Source of the DNA: Falsibacillus pallidus
GTDB taxonomy: Bacteria; Bacillota; Bacilli; Bacillales; DSM-25281
Reading direction: 5' to 3'
Assembly (NCBI RefSeq): GCF_003350505.1
Contig: NZ_QQAY01000001.1
Span: 434,001-498,000 of the forward strand
DNA length: 64,000 bases
The notes beneath the pieces were generated by a model. The model had not been told where the DNA came from. It did not search any database and saw nothing but the letters and a program-made list of their open reading frames with translations. The translations under genes were made by a program, and so were the position numbers. This document shows, in pieces, positions 38,200 to 47,550 of the stretch. Every line of letters begins with the position of its first letter. The stretch's first letter is position 1.

Positions 38200-39381
38200 A
38201 TGAAATTCATTAATAAACTGTCCTTTATTGAGCCGCTTCTCGTTGCGGCGGCCATCATGGTCGCCTGCAACATTTATACTCTCCTGCCTTTATATGACCC
38301 CATTTCATCCGACCTTTCCATTTCCCGTGAACAGGTAGTCATCGCTGCCAGCATATTCACGTTTTTCTATGCCCTCGGTCTCCTTATCTTTGGGCCGCTT
38401 TCAGACAAATGGGGAAAAAGGACGATTATCGTTTATGGACTGGGTATTTCTGCTGCCAGTACTTTTTTGGTCTCCCTTTCTTCAGGCGAATGGACGCTGT
38501 TCCTTTTCAGGGGGATTCAAGGATTCACTTTGGCAAGCTTTGCTCCCGTCGCATTTTCTTATACTTATGACTTATTCAAAGAAAAGAAGCGGACCATGCT
38601 GCTTGTTTATATCAATACTGGATTTCTGGCAGCCGGGATCCTCGGACAGCTGATCAGTGATACAATCAGCCGCCAAATGAACTGGCAAGCTGTCTTTCTG
38701 TTTTTTATGATTGTTTATCTAGTGCTCTTCTTGATGAGCTTCTTCATTTTCCCTGCCACTGCAATAGTAAAAGATAAAAGTTCTTCGGCCGTTCGAATCA
38801 TGGCAGGGCTGCTGAAAAGACGTTCCTTGATTCTTTCGTACGGAATCGTCCTGACGCTCCTTGGTTCGTTTGCTGCCTTCTATGATGCAGTGACACGGCT
38901 CTCAGACATCCCCCACGAATCTTTATTTCAAATCAGGATGATGGGTTTGACTGGTGCTGTTTTATCCCTCTTTACCGGTAAACTCATTGAGCTGATGGGC
39001 GAAATAAAAACCCTTTTTCTCGGCATCGCACTCGGGCTTCTTGGAATGCTGTTACTCCTGCTTGCACCTGTCGTGCTCCTGACATTGATGATTTCATCCA
39101 TATTAGTGGTTTCAAGTGTTTCGCTGATGATTCCGACCATCATCACGTTTATTGCCAATGGCAGCGGGGTTCATCGGTCTAAAGCATTGAGCCTGTATTC
39201 ATTTACATTATTAGCGGGGGCAAGCCTTGCTCCACTCCTGATCATGCCCTTGGGCTTTCGCGGAAGCATCGCGGTGATACTGGCCTTTTTTGCCGTTGAT
39301 CTGGTTCTGGCTGTTTTATTGATAAGAACACAGTCAAAAAGCATCATTCAACTCCAAAGAGAGTCGATGCATAACCATTGA
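38200..39381 (+). CDS. MFS transporter
   Basis: Major facilitator of 393 residues and 12 predicted helices. The cytoplasmic loop between helices 2 and 3 carries the MFS signature FGPLSDKWGKRTIIV; the RGIQGFTLASFAPVAFSYT segment corresponds to motif B/C of proton-driven exporters. It resembles the YgaY/YybF type of putative drug or metabolite exporters, but substrate cannot be told. ATG 38200 follows AGGAGGTG by seven bases. Divergent from addB; single gene with its own terminator. Confidence 0.87.
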   Translation: MKFINKLSFIEPLLVAAAIMVACNIYTLLPLYDPISSDLSISREQVVIAASIFTFFYALGLLIFGPLSDKWGKRTIIVYGLGISAASTFLVSLSSGEWTLFLFRGIQGFTLASFAPVAFSYTYDLFKEKKRTMLLVYINTGFLAAGILGQLISDTISRQMNWQAVFLFFMIVYLVLFLMSFFIFPATAIVKDKSSSAVRIMAGLLKRRSLILSYGIVLTLLGSFAAFYDAVTRLSDIPHESLFQIRMMGLTGAVLSLFTGKLIELMGEIKTLFLGIALGLLGMLLLLLAPVVLLTLMISSILVVSSVSLMIPTIITFIANGSGVHRSKALSLYSFTLLAGASLAPLLIMPLGFRGSIAVILAFFAVDLVLAVLLIRTQSKSIIQLQRESMHNH

Positions 39382-39411
39382 GATTCAGTTAAATTTTACC
39401 ATAATATGTCC

Positions 39412-39449
39412 AAAAAAATGCACCCTTGGCTCTGCGTGGGTGCATTTTG
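39412..39449. terminator. Bidirectional terminator between MFS and acyl-CoA synthetase genes
   Basis: AAAATGCACCC pairs with GGGTGCATTTT around an 11-base loop, with A and T tracts on both sides. Confidence 0.87.
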
Positions 39450-39450
39450 A

Positions 39451-40938
39451 TTATTTCTCATATGTCAGTTTTAATGTTTTTTTATCAATTTTTCCGACAT
39501 CCGTCTTTGGCAATGAGTCGATAAAATGAAATTCTTTTGGGATTTTATAGTTGGTGAATTTCAATTGACAGTGGGATTTCAACTCTTCTTCGCTAAGAAC
39601 TGCACCGGTTTTGAGGGAAACAAATGCCGCTACCCGCTCTCCCCATTTTTCATCACTCAAGCCTATCACCGCAGCCTCATTGATGTCATAATGTTCACAG
39701 ATCCAATGCTCGATCTCCAATGGGTAGACATTCTCCCCGCCTGTAATGATCATATCTTTTTTCCTGCCCACAATATAAACATATCCTTCTGCATCCCGCT
39801 TCGCCAAATCCCCCGTATACAGCCACCCATCATCTTTTAAGCTTTGAGAAGTAGAACAGGGATCATTCCAATAAAATGCGAAGACATGCTTCCCGCTGAT
39901 CAAGAGTTCGCCTACTTCCTCTCTACCAGCTTCCGTTCCATCTTCCTTAAGGATCCTGATCGAATTGAACATCATTTCCTTTCCAACCGATCCCTTTTTC
40001 TTTTTAGCATCCTCTGGATCTATGTAAAAATTATTAGGGCCTGCTTCGGTCAATCCATACCCCTCTTTGAAAGGCAGACCTTTCCGAATAAAAACATCAT
40101 AAATCGATAATGGACACGGGGCGCCACCAGATAAAAATACATTCATACTCTTGAACTCGGCTCTTTCAAACTCTTCCGTATGGATCATCATGTGATACAT
40201 GGTGGGCACAAACAAAGCAATGGTGCATTGATGCTTGATCAGCTGCCTGATCGCCGTAACCGGTTCAAATTGCTTCCCGATGACAACCGTACCTCCCATC
40301 ATCAAGATTGGCATGGACAAAGCATTTATCCCACCGGTATGAAACAGCGGCAAATAGGTCAGCGTCGTATCATCCTTTGTCAGGTTCCAGCTGACAATAG
40401 TGTTTAATGCGTTCCAATTGACAGACTGATGAGTGAGCACAACTCCTTTTGGCTTCCCAGTCGTTCCGCCAGTATAGATCATGATCCAGGGATCATCTTC
40501 TTTTACAGATATATGCTTAATATGTTGTGCTGCTTCCTCATGGAATTCAACGCTTTCGAGCCTGATAGTTTCCACCCTGAACGATCTCTCAGCTGCTATT
40601 TTTGAAAAAGGGCTTCCATACAGCAAAACTTTCGGCCGGCAATCATCTAAGATCTGTTCCAACTCTTCTCTTCCCAGGCGCCAATTCAGCGGAACAAAAA
40701 TCGCTCCCAATTTTGCGCACGCAAACATCAGCTCAAAGTAGACTCCGTCGTTTTCTTCAATCAGGCAGATGCGGTCTCCTTTGACTGCTCCTTTTCCCGC
40801 CAAAAAAACCGCCCACTTTCCTGCACGTTCATTCAGTTCTTGATAGGTCGTTTTTTTCTCTGTTTCTCCATCGATGATGGCAATTTCGTCTGGAGTCAAC
40901 CGTGCACGGCTCTCCATCCAATTCAAATGACTCAGCAC
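39451..40938 (-). CDS. AMP-forming acyl-CoA synthetase
   Basis: ANL-superfamily ligase of 495 residues that activates a carboxylic acid to its CoA thioester through an acyl-adenylate. P-loop-like motif MIYTGGTTGKPKG, A5 motif [19 protein letters not shown], the hinge GRKKDMIITGGENVYP, and the C-terminal catalytic Lys in KTDVGKIDKKTL. The size fits short- or medium-chain, aryl or o-succinylbenzoate ligases; the substrate cannot be read off. GTG 40938 follows a purine-rich GGGGGGAAG. A terminator separates it from the thiolase gene, but its promoter has the same TGTAAC pair as the importer operon, so it is probably in the same regulon. Confidence 0.9.
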   Translation of the reverse strand: MLSHLNWMESRARLTPDEIAIIDGETEKKTTYQELNERAGKWAVFLAGKGAVKGDRICLIEENDGVYFELMFACAKLGAIFVPLNWRLGREELEQILDDCRPKVLLYGSPFSKIAAERSFRVETIRLESVEFHEEAAQHIKHISVKEDDPWIMIYTGGTTGKPKGVVLTHQSVNWNALNTIVSWNLTKDDTTLTYLPLFHTGGINALSMPILMMGGTVVIGKQFEPVTAIRQLIKHQCTIALFVPTMYHMMIHTEEFERAEFKSMNVFLSGGAPCPLSIYDVFIRKGLPFKEGYGLTEAGPNNFYIDPEDAKKKKGSVGKEMMFNSIRILKEDGTEAGREEVGELLISGKHVFAFYWNDPCSTSQSLKDDGWLYTGDLAKRDAEGYVYIVGRKKDMIITGGENVYPLEIEHWICEHYDINEAAVIGLSDEKWGERVAAFVSLKTGAVLSEEELKSHCQLKFTNYKIPKEFHFIDSLPKTDVGKIDKKTLKLTYEK

Positions 40939-40967
40939 CGTCTCTTCCCCCCTGCCTTAATGAAGAA

Positions 40968-41000
40968 AGTGTATCGGATGAAAGTTACACGGCGGTTACA
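40968..41000 (-). promoter_or_regulatory. TGTAAC direct-repeat promoter of the acyl-CoA synthetase
   Basis: Read on the minus strand: TGTAAC (41000-40995), 5 bases, TGTAAC (40989-40984), 10 bases, TACACT (40973-40968) as a -10-like hexamer. No -35 consensus is present at 17 bases. The repeat period is 11 bp, one helical turn. The same layout occurs at 49733-49701. Confidence 0.65.
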
Positions 41001-41036
41001 GGATGCGAATCAAATATGGAAACATATCACTCCTGA

Positions 41037-41072
41037 AGAAAAAACCCCGGACCCTAAACCGGATCCGAGGTT
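41037..41072 (-). terminator. Terminator of the importer-thiolase operon
   Basis: A 12-bp stem AACCTCGGATCC / GGGTCCGGGGTT (two G-T pairs) with a six-base loop, followed by TTTTCTTC. Located eight bases after the thiolase stop. Confidence 0.87.
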
Positions 41073-41079
41073 CTCTCTA

Positions 41080-42252
41080 TCAAACTTCCAAAAAGACTGT
41101 TGCACCCATTCCGCCGCCGACGCAAAGGGAGGCCACACCTTTTTTTCCATTTCTTCTTTTCAGTTCATGAATCAGGGAGACTACGATTCGGGCGCCGGTG
41201 CATCCAACAGGGTGCCCCAAGCTGATTCCGCTTCCGTTGACATTCACTTTTTCCCTGTTCAACCCAAGCTCTTTTTCCACCGCCAGGTATTGGGCAGCAA
41301 AAGCTTCATTGATTTCCCAAAGGTCGACATCATCAATGGTCCAATTCACTTTGCCTATGCCTTTCTGGACTGCCGGTACAGGTCCGCGCCCCATCACTTT
41401 CGGATCTACTCCTGCTACGGAATAACCGGTGATGCGTGCGAGGATCGGCGCCCCTCTCCGTTCAGCTTCTTCCTCAGACATCAAAATGAGTGCGGCTGCC
41501 CCATCATTCAGACTCGAAGCATTCCCTGCTGTGACCGTACCATTCTTCCTGAATGCCGGTTTTAGTCCTGAAAGCTTCTCCAAAGAGAGCCCGGCCCGTG
41601 GATTTTCATCCTTTTCGATCAAACGCTCTTCCTTGCGATTCTTGACGGCAACCGGGACGATCTGGGATTCAAAATAGCCTTTTTCCATTGCTTCCACTGC
41701 CCGTTGATGTGAAAGGCACGCCAATTCATCCTGTTCTTCGCGGGTGATGCCATGCATATCAGCCAGGTTTTCTGCTGTTTCCCCCATCATGAAATGGTGG
41801 ATCGGATCTTCCAGCGCTTCCCATACTGTGTCGCGGATTTCTCCATGCTGAAGGCGCTGTCCCCAGCGGTACTGCTTCAAAACATAAGGGCTTGAGCTCA
41901 TCGCTTCCACTCCACCGGCAAGGACGATATCTGACATGCCTGTCTGAATCTGCATGGCAGCTGAAATGACTGCCTGCATCCCGCTTGCACACTGGCGCTG
42001 GATGGTGTAGCCCGTTGTTTCGTCGCTGAATCCTGCCAAAAGGGCTGCAGTCCTTGCCGTATTTGGCTGATCTGTTCGCTGGATGCAGTGGCCCAAAATC
42101 ACTTCATCGATTTCATCCGGGCCTAGCCCGCTTGCTTCAGCTGCCGCTTTCATGACCGGGACCGCCAGATCGGTAGGAAGCAGGTCCTTGAATACCCCTC
42201 CGAATGATCCGATTGGCGTCCTCAGTGCAGATGTGATGACTACATTTCGCAT
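41080..42252 (-). CDS. Acetyl-CoA acetyltransferase-type thiolase
   Basis: Thiolase II-type enzyme of 390 residues, either cleaving 3-ketoacyl-CoA with CoA or condensing two acetyl-CoA. All catalytic residues are present: nucleophile Cys88 in QRQCASGMQA, His347 in SLGHPVGCTGAR and Cys377 in SLCVGGGMGA, with the NEAFAAQ loop. ATG 42252 follows AAAAGGAG. Last gene of the operon, 14 bases after the FabG-like gene. The combination with a reductase and ligase supports a beta-oxidation-like shortening step, but direction is not decided by sequence. Confidence 0.93.
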   Translation of the reverse strand: MRNVVITSALRTPIGSFGGVFKDLLPTDLAVPVMKAAAEASGLGPDEIDEVILGHCIQRTDQPNTARTAALLAGFSDETTGYTIQRQCASGMQAVISAAMQIQTGMSDIVLAGGVEAMSSSPYVLKQYRWGQRLQHGEIRDTVWEALEDPIHHFMMGETAENLADMHGITREEQDELACLSHQRAVEAMEKGYFESQIVPVAVKNRKEERLIEKDENPRAGLSLEKLSGLKPAFRKNGTVTAGNASSLNDGAAALILMSEEEAERRGAPILARITGYSVAGVDPKVMGRGPVPAVQKGIGKVNWTIDDVDLWEINEAFAAQYLAVEKELGLNREKVNVNGSGISLGHPVGCTGARIVVSLIHELKRRNGKKGVASLCVGGGMGATVFLEV

Positions 42253-42266
42253 AATTCCATCTCCTT

Positions 42267-43007
42267 TTACATCATGATGCCTCCATCAACATGCAGGACT
42301 GTTCCACTGATATAATCAGATTCATCGCTCGCCAGGAATAGATAGGCATTGGCGATGTCTTCAGGTTTCCCGAGTCTTTGGAGAGGCACCATGCTTTTCA
42401 TTTGATCAATCACTTTATCCGGTACTTTTGCCACCATATTCGTTTCAGTGAAGCCCGGGGCAACGGCATTGACGTTGATTCCTTTTCGGCCAAGCTCTTT
42501 TGCCCACGTTTTCGTCATTCCGACGATGGCTGCTTTGGCAGCTGCATAATTGGTCTGTCCGATATTGCCATAGACCCCGCTGACAGAGGAAGTGCTGATG
42601 ATCTTGCCTTTGCCATTTTCTATTAAATGGGGCAGGACTGCCTGGGTGCAGTGAAATACCCCTGTCAAGTTGACATCGATGACTTGCTGGAAGTCCTCTT
42701 CAGACATTTTCGAGAGCATGCTGTCACGGGTAATCCCCGCATTATTGATCAGGATGTCAATTTTACCGAACGTTTCCGCCACTTTACCAACCATAGCATC
42801 TATGCTTTTGCGGTCGGCCACATTCACTTGAAAGAATTCAACATCATGTCCTGATTCCTTTAATTCAGCTGCCCTTGCTGCACCTGTCGCTTCATCAAAA
42901 TCCCCTATTGCTACTTTTGCTCCTTCTTCTGCAAAACGTTTGGCTGCAGCCAATCCAATTCCATTGGCTCCACCTGTAATAATGGCTGTTTTTCCTTGAA
43001 GTCTCAT
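42267..43007 (-). CDS. FabG/PhaB-like 3-ketoacyl (acetoacetyl-CoA) reductase, SDR
   Basis: Classical SDR of 246 residues with the NAD(P) site ITGGANGIGLAAA, NNAG in LINNAGITRDS, catalytic Ser in ISTSSVSGVYG and YxxxK in NYAAAKAAIVG. The C-terminal SGTVLHVDGGIMM is typical of FabG and PhaB. The GDFDEATG segment after beta-2 (acidic Asp) would favour NAD over NADP. Cotranscribed between alpha/beta hydrolase and thiolase genes (13- and 14-base gaps), so it probably interconverts 3-hydroxyacyl- and 3-ketoacyl-CoA of the unknown pathway. Confidence 0.9.
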   Translation of the reverse strand: MRLQGKTAIITGGANGIGLAAAKRFAEEGAKVAIGDFDEATGAARAAELKESGHDVEFFQVNVADRKSIDAMVGKVAETFGKIDILINNAGITRDSMLSKMSEEDFQQVIDVNLTGVFHCTQAVLPHLIENGKGKIISTSSVSGVYGNIGQTNYAAAKAAIVGMTKTWAKELGRKGINVNAVAPGFTETNMVAKVPDKVIDQMKSMVPLQRLGKPEDIANAYLFLASDESDYISGTVLHVDGGIMM

Positions 43008-43020
43008 TGTTCTCCTCCTA

Positions 43021-43923
43021 TTATTTCGCTAAAAATCCGTGGATTTCCTGCATGAGTTGATCCAAGTCATCAATCAGCGGTGAATGGCCGCAGTCTTTCA
43101 ACTCTTTGAATTCTGCATTCGACCCCAGATCTTCCATGATTTCTTCTGCCATCCGTGCATTCACTACGTAGTCGCGGTCGCCTCTTAATACAAGCACCGG
43201 GATATTGATCCTCTTCGCTTGATCCGTCCCATCTGTCAATCCGTTGTGTACGGGGCTGATATTAAATAGATTCAAACTTTGATAGACATCAGCAAGATTG
43301 CGCTGTGTGAGCATGTCATCCAAATATTCTTCATAATGTTCTTCTGAAGGCTTTCGGTGTGTGTAAATGAGCATATCCCACATGGCTTTTAAAAAGTCTT
43401 TATCCCCACGGTCATATGCCCCCTGAACGGCCAATGTCTTTCCAGCGTCTGCTTCGACTTCTTCAATCGTCTTCAGCCTATTTTCCAAATCAGGCTCCCC
43501 GCTCGGTTTTGTTCCGAAGAAAGGATAGCCCCTAGTCGAAGCTGATGCCAATAAAATAAGCTTCTCACAGTACCCAGGATAATCGGCAGCGAACTGCATT
43601 CCTACCGCCCCTCCAGTCGACCATCCGATCACGGCAAATTCTTCCCAGCCGATGGCATCGATGAATAATTTTACGTCATCTGAAAAATCCTTGATGCTTC
43701 TGACCCTGCTATTATAAGTGGAGTGGCCGAACCCCCTAAGGTCCACGGCAGCGACATGATAATTGGGATCCATTCTTTCAATCAAAATATCCCAGTGTTT
43801 GGATGACGTCATATTCCCATGGATCAAAAGCACTTTTTCCCCCGTTCCCTTTCGTTCCACATAGCCAAGCTCTTCCCCATTGGACAGGTTAACTTTTTTC
43901 AACTGGATTTCCTTCGTTTCCAT
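43021..43923 (-). CDS. Alpha/beta hydrolase of the operon
   Basis: 300 residues with the alpha/beta-hydrolase fold. The oxyanion turn is LLIHGNMTSSKHWD, the nucleophile elbow VIGWSTGGAVGMQ (Ser in GWSTGG), the acid LRGDRDYVV and the catalytic His in LKDCGHSPLIDD. The cap domain (about 150-240) is helical. ATG 43923 has GAGGTG six bases upstream; the in-frame TTG at 43941 would overlap the KAS III-like gene and is less likely. It resembles enol-lactonase, epoxide hydrolase or C-C hydrolase types; within this operon it may release an acid from an ester, lactone or thioester. Confidence 0.88.
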   Translation of the reverse strand: METKEIQLKKVNLSNGEELGYVERKGTGEKVLLIHGNMTSSKHWDILIERMDPNYHVAAVDLRGFGHSTYNSRVRSIKDFSDDVKLFIDAIGWEEFAVIGWSTGGAVGMQFAADYPGYCEKLILLASASTRGYPFFGTKPSGEPDLENRLKTIEEVEADAGKTLAVQGAYDRGDKDFLKAMWDMLIYTHRKPSEEHYEEYLDDMLTQRNLADVYQSLNLFNISPVHNGLTDGTDQAKRINIPVLVLRGDRDYVVNARMAEEIMEDLGSNAEFKELKDCGHSPLIDDLDQLMQEIHGFLAK

Positions 43924-43933
43924 CCTTTTCACC

Positions 43934-44947
43934 TCACTCAAAATTTCCCCACTGAATGGTTGATGCAGCCCATGCGTATCCTATGCCTGCACTGACCAGC
44001 ACCACAATATCCCCACTTTTCAATTTTCCTTCCCGTTCTGCAAGCTCCAGGGATAAGATTTGATCGAACTGTCCGATATGACCATAGTCTTCAAGATAGA
44101 TAGATTGTTCATTCGACAGCCCTAATTCCCGCAGAACGTAATCGTGAGCAGAGCGTTTCATATGAAGGATGGCTGCATACCCAACGTCCTCTTCTTTATA
44201 ACCGCTCTTTGCAAGGGATTCCCTTATCACTTTCAAAAAGTTATCCATGGACTTTTGTTCAAGACGCTTTTTCATCCCTGCAGGATCTAAGACATCCAGT
44301 CTATAAAGCCCTTCTTTTAAATTCTCGGCTGTAATAGGGTTCTTCGTTCCCCCTGCCGTGACGACGACATCTTCCGAAAATGAACCGTCCGTAATAATTT
44401 CTGTTTCAAGCAAACGGTTCTTTTTCAATCCTTTTTGCAGGATGATTGCTCCCCCGCCTGCTGCCAAATTGAACATAAATCGGGTGCGTTCATTTTTATA
44501 ATCGATGAAATCCCCGTTTCGATATCCTCCAGCCAAAAGTACTGTCTGAATGGATGAATCTGCGACCATCAATGACTTGGCCAGTTTCAGGCCCATTAGT
44601 GCTGTCCCGCACCTTAAAGCTGTGTCAAAAGCCCATGCCCGGTAAGCCCCGATTTCTTCCTGAAGTTTGATGGCGGCCGTCCATAACGGGTATTCTTTGT
44701 ACTCCTCCCCAATATAAATGACCACGTCGATTTCCTTCGGGTCGATTCCTGCACGCTCAATCGCTATTTTCGCGGCCCGGACGCCCATTTCACACGTATG
44801 ATCTTCTGCCCCGGGGATCGTTTTTGATCTTATTCCCATTTTGTCTTCGATCACTTCCAGGGGAATTCCTGCTTTCTCTGAGATTTCCTTGCTTGTCATC
44901 TTCTCATCCGGAAGATAAATACCTGTGCTTAAAATGCCGATATTCAT
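43934..44947 (-). CDS. KAS III-like thiolase-fold enzyme with altered active site
   Basis: Thiolase superfamily protein of 337 residues, closest in layout to 3-oxoacyl-ACP synthase III (FabH). Cys113 in DTALRCGTALMG and His262 in AAILHMKRSAHD match the FabH nucleophile and His. The third residue, an Asn in FabH, is replaced: the equivalent segment reads DYGHIGQFDQ, with His290 in its place 28 residues after His262. FabH's usual GNTSAAS is therefore absent. This points to acyl transfer, hydrolysis or a different condensation rather than ordinary fatty acid initiation. Located between livM-like and hydrolase genes in the same operon; AAGGAGG precedes the ATG. Confidence 0.87.
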   Translation of the reverse strand: MNIGILSTGIYLPDEKMTSKEISEKAGIPLEVIEDKMGIRSKTIPGAEDHTCEMGVRAAKIAIERAGIDPKEIDVVIYIGEEYKEYPLWTAAIKLQEEIGAYRAWAFDTALRCGTALMGLKLAKSLMVADSSIQTVLLAGGYRNGDFIDYKNERTRFMFNLAAGGGAIILQKGLKKNRLLETEIITDGSFSEDVVVTAGGTKNPITAENLKEGLYRLDVLDPAGMKKRLEQKSMDNFLKVIRESLAKSGYKEEDVGYAAILHMKRSAHDYVLRELGLSNEQSIYLEDYGHIGQFDQILSLELAEREGKLKSGDIVVLVSAGIGYAWAASTIQWGNFE

Positions 44948-44962
44948 TTTTCCCCCTCCTTA

Positions 44963-45961
44963 TCAACCAGCTGGGCTTTTTTGTTCTTTCACCGATTTTC
45001 TTTGCAGGATCCGTTTTCTTCCCCAGCCATGAATCGTCCCTATGATACCTGCAGGGAAGAACATCACCACGAGGATGTAGAGGATACCGAAGAAAATCAG
45101 CCATCTCTCGAATATTGGATGTTCTTTGGCCAATTCGGTCAGCCAATGGTGGGCAAATTCGATTAATCCGGCTCCAAGCATCGGTCCGACAAGGGTCCCC
45201 ACCCCGCCAATGATGGTCATCAATAGGGCATCTAGTGTGGTATCCATTGAGAAAACACTCGTATTGGCAAATCTAAGCGACAGGACATATAGAGAGCCCG
45301 AAATGCTTGCGATGACGCCTGCAATGACGCTTGCAATGATTTTATAATAGAGTACTTGAAATCCAAGCGACTCCACTCTCTGTTCGTTTTCCCTGATAGC
45401 CACCATCACCTTGCCGAATGGCGACTGGGTGATTCTTTTTAACAAAAAATACACGATGAACATGACAACCAAGCATATGAAATAATAGTCCATCCGATCT
45501 TTTAAGATGTCGGGCACCCGGAAGGTAAATCCGTCATTGCCCATTGTTAAAGTCCTCCACTTTTCGGCTGCCACCAGAAACAGTCCCGAAAACGCCAGAG
45601 TGAGCATGGCGTAATAATGGCTTTTCAATCTCAATGTTAAGAGCCCCACAATAAAGCTGACCACAGCAGCGAGCAAGATCCCGGCAGCAATCGATATAAG
45701 CAGCGTAGGGACTGTTGGCTCAAACCGATCCAGGATGATGCCTGTTGCATAAGCCCCGATGCCAAAAAACATCGCATGCCCGAACGAAACGATTCCTGTA
45801 AAGCCAATCAAAATATCATAGCTCATGGCAAAAACAGCAAATATAAAAATTTGAGTCATCAAAATGAGAAAACTTCTGGAATCATTTATGTACGGAACGG
45901 CGAGCAGGACAATCCCTGCAATGATCATGACTAAAGTTGAAAGTTGATATCGTTTTCCCAT
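44963..45961 (-). CDS. HAAT-family ABC permease, LivM type
   Basis: Permease of 332 residues with about eight to ten helices. FAVFAMSYDILIGFTGIVSFGHAMFFGIGAYATG near residues 40-75 is the LivM signature, and SPFGKVMVAIRENEQRVESLGF is the cytoplasmic loop that contacts the ATPase. AAAGGGGTG precedes the ATG; the gap to livH is four bases. One of two pore subunits of the importer. Members of this family carry branched-chain amino acids, urea, amides or aromatic and dicarboxylic acids, so substrate is open. Confidence 0.92.
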   Translation of the reverse strand: MGKRYQLSTLVMIIAGIVLLAVPYINDSRSFLILMTQIFIFAVFAMSYDILIGFTGIVSFGHAMFFGIGAYATGIILDRFEPTVPTLLISIAAGILLAAVVSFIVGLLTLRLKSHYYAMLTLAFSGLFLVAAEKWRTLTMGNDGFTFRVPDILKDRMDYYFICLVVMFIVYFLLKRITQSPFGKVMVAIRENEQRVESLGFQVLYYKIIASVIAGVIASISGSLYVLSLRFANTSVFSMDTTLDALLMTIIGGVGTLVGPMLGAGLIEFAHHWLTELAKEHPIFERWLIFFGILYILVVMFFPAGIIGTIHGWGRKRILQRKSVKEQKSPAG

Positions 45962-45965
45962 TTCT

Positions 45966-46826
45966 TCACCCCTTTATCGCAAATAAGCCTTTTGGTTTGA
46001 AAATCAATACGACCGCCATTAACAGCATGTTGACGGCGAGAGATAAATCCGGGACATAATATGCCATGAATGAACCCGCCAATCCAACAAGCATTGCTGC
46101 GAATAGGGATCCCGGAAAACTTCCCATCCCTCCGATTACTACAACGACGAATGCTAAGATGGCAAACTCCATCCCCATTTCAGCATGAATCACACCGGAG
46201 TATGGAGCCAGGAGAACCCCTCCGAGTGCCGCCATGGCTGAGCCGCACATAAAAACCCATAAAAACACTCTCTTTATGTTGATTCCAAGAGCTTCCACCA
46301 TCTCCTTGTTGAGGACTCCCGCTCTGACTACAAGACCAATCTTCGTCTTTTTCAATATGAATTGTACGATGCCGAAGACAAGCAAGCCCATGATGATAAT
46401 AAACAAACGGTATTTTATGATAATGACATCTCCAAGTTCCCAGCTGCCGCTAAGATAACTTGGTGTTTTCGCAGAAATTTGATTCGGCCCCCACACTACC
46501 TTCAGAAGTTCTGAAAGGACTAGCATGAGCCCAAGCGTAATCAGAATTTGCTGGATGTGGTTTCCGTAAACTGGCTGAATGATTAATTTCTCGGTAATGA
46601 ATCCGAGCACCAAACCTGTCAGGATGGCGCCTCCAATCGCAAGGACAAAACTTCCTGTCGTTGAATATACCCAGACGCCGCTGTAGGCTCCCCATGCGAA
46701 CAATCCTCCATGAGCAAAGTTCAGCACATCCATCAAACCGAATATCAATGTCAATCCTGCAGCAAGCAAAAAGATGAGCATCCCGGTTGCCAGGCCATTG
46801 ATGGATAAATTCATGATTAATTCCAT
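45966..46826 (-). CDS. HAAT-family ABC permease, LivH type
   Basis: Second permease, 286 residues from ATG 46826. The family segment LLAAGLTLIFGLMDVLNFAHGGLFAWGAY is at the N-terminus, and KTKIGLVVRAGVLNKEMVEALGINIKRV forms the ATPase-contact loop. The upstream ATG at 46835 is only two bases from AAGGAGG and is disfavoured. It lies between livF and livM with short gaps. Confidence 0.91.
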   Translation of the reverse strand: MELIMNLSINGLATGMLIFLLAAGLTLIFGLMDVLNFAHGGLFAWGAYSGVWVYSTTGSFVLAIGGAILTGLVLGFITEKLIIQPVYGNHIQQILITLGLMLVLSELLKVVWGPNQISAKTPSYLSGSWELGDVIIIKYRLFIIIMGLLVFGIVQFILKKTKIGLVVRAGVLNKEMVEALGINIKRVFLWVFMCGSAMAALGGVLLAPYSGVIHAEMGMEFAILAFVVVVIGGMGSFPGSLFAAMLVGLAGSFMAYYVPDLSLAVNMLLMAVVLIFKPKGLFAIKG

Positions 46827-46842
46827 ATGGTCCATTTCCTCC

Positions 46843-47550
46843 TTACGCTATACCTAAATATTTCCTTTTCATTTCTTCATCTTCTTTCAGTGATTTCATC
46901 TCTCCGGAGTGAACAGTCCTGCCGTCATCGATGATAAAAAATTTATCCCCGATGGCGCTGGCCATGATAAAATTCTGCTCCACCAAAATGATGGTTGTTT
47001 TCTTTTTCATCTCCTGAATGGACTCCATCACTTTTTCCACAATCACCGGTGCCAGCCCTTTGCTGGGCTCATCGATAAGCAGGAGGTCATTCTCATTGAC
47101 ATATGCCCTTGCAATGGACAGCATCTGCTTCTGCCCCCCGCTCAGAAGTCCACCCGGCTTCTTCCAGAACTTCTTCAAGTCAGGGAACAGGGCAAGGATC
47201 CATTCCAGACGGCTGTTTGTTTCATCATCCACCTTTTTCATGGCGACCTTTATATTTTCTTCAACGGTCAGCTCTCCGAATATCCCTTGGTCTTCAGGCA
47301 CAAACCCTATTCCAAGATTGGATGTTTTATAGGTTGGCAGTTTGCTTATTTCCACTCCCTTGTACTTAATTTCGCCTTTGGATGCAGGGGTCATCCCCAT
47401 AATGGATCTTAGTGTGGTGGTTTTGCCGGCGCCATTTCTACCTAAAAGGACTGTCACTTCTCCTTTTTGAGCCTGGAAGGATACTCCCTGCAAAATATGA
47501 TATTGTCCGATATAGGTCTCAATTTGATTGACTTCAAGCAGTGAACTCAT
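46843..47550 (-). CDS. HAAT-family ABC ATPase, LivF type
   Basis: ATPase of 235 residues: Walker A LLGRNGAGKTTTL, signature LLSGGQKQMLSIARA, Walker B LLLIDEPSKGLAP and the LivF-specific FVPEDQGIFGELTVEEN. GGAGGGC precedes the ATG, which lies 17 bases inside the end of the LivG-type gene, so the two ATPases are coupled and probably form a heterodimer. Confidence 0.93.
   Translation of the reverse strand: MSSLLEVNQIETYIGQYHILQGVSFQAQKGEVTVLLGRNGAGKTTTLRSIMGMTPASKGEIKYKGVEISKLPTYKTSNLGIGFVPEDQGIFGELTVEENIKVAMKKVDDETNSRLEWILALFPDLKKFWKKPGGLLSGGQKQMLSIARAYVNENDLLLIDEPSKGLAPVIVEKVMESIQEMKKKTTIILVEQNFIMASAIGDKFFIIDDGRTVHSGEMKSLKEDEEMKRKYLGIA

Noticed and set aside
39451-42252. Acyl-CoA synthetase as the tenth gene of the importer-thiolase operon
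   Set aside because: A 12-bp stem terminator and a separate promoter lie between them; co-regulation rather than cotranscription is the better reading.
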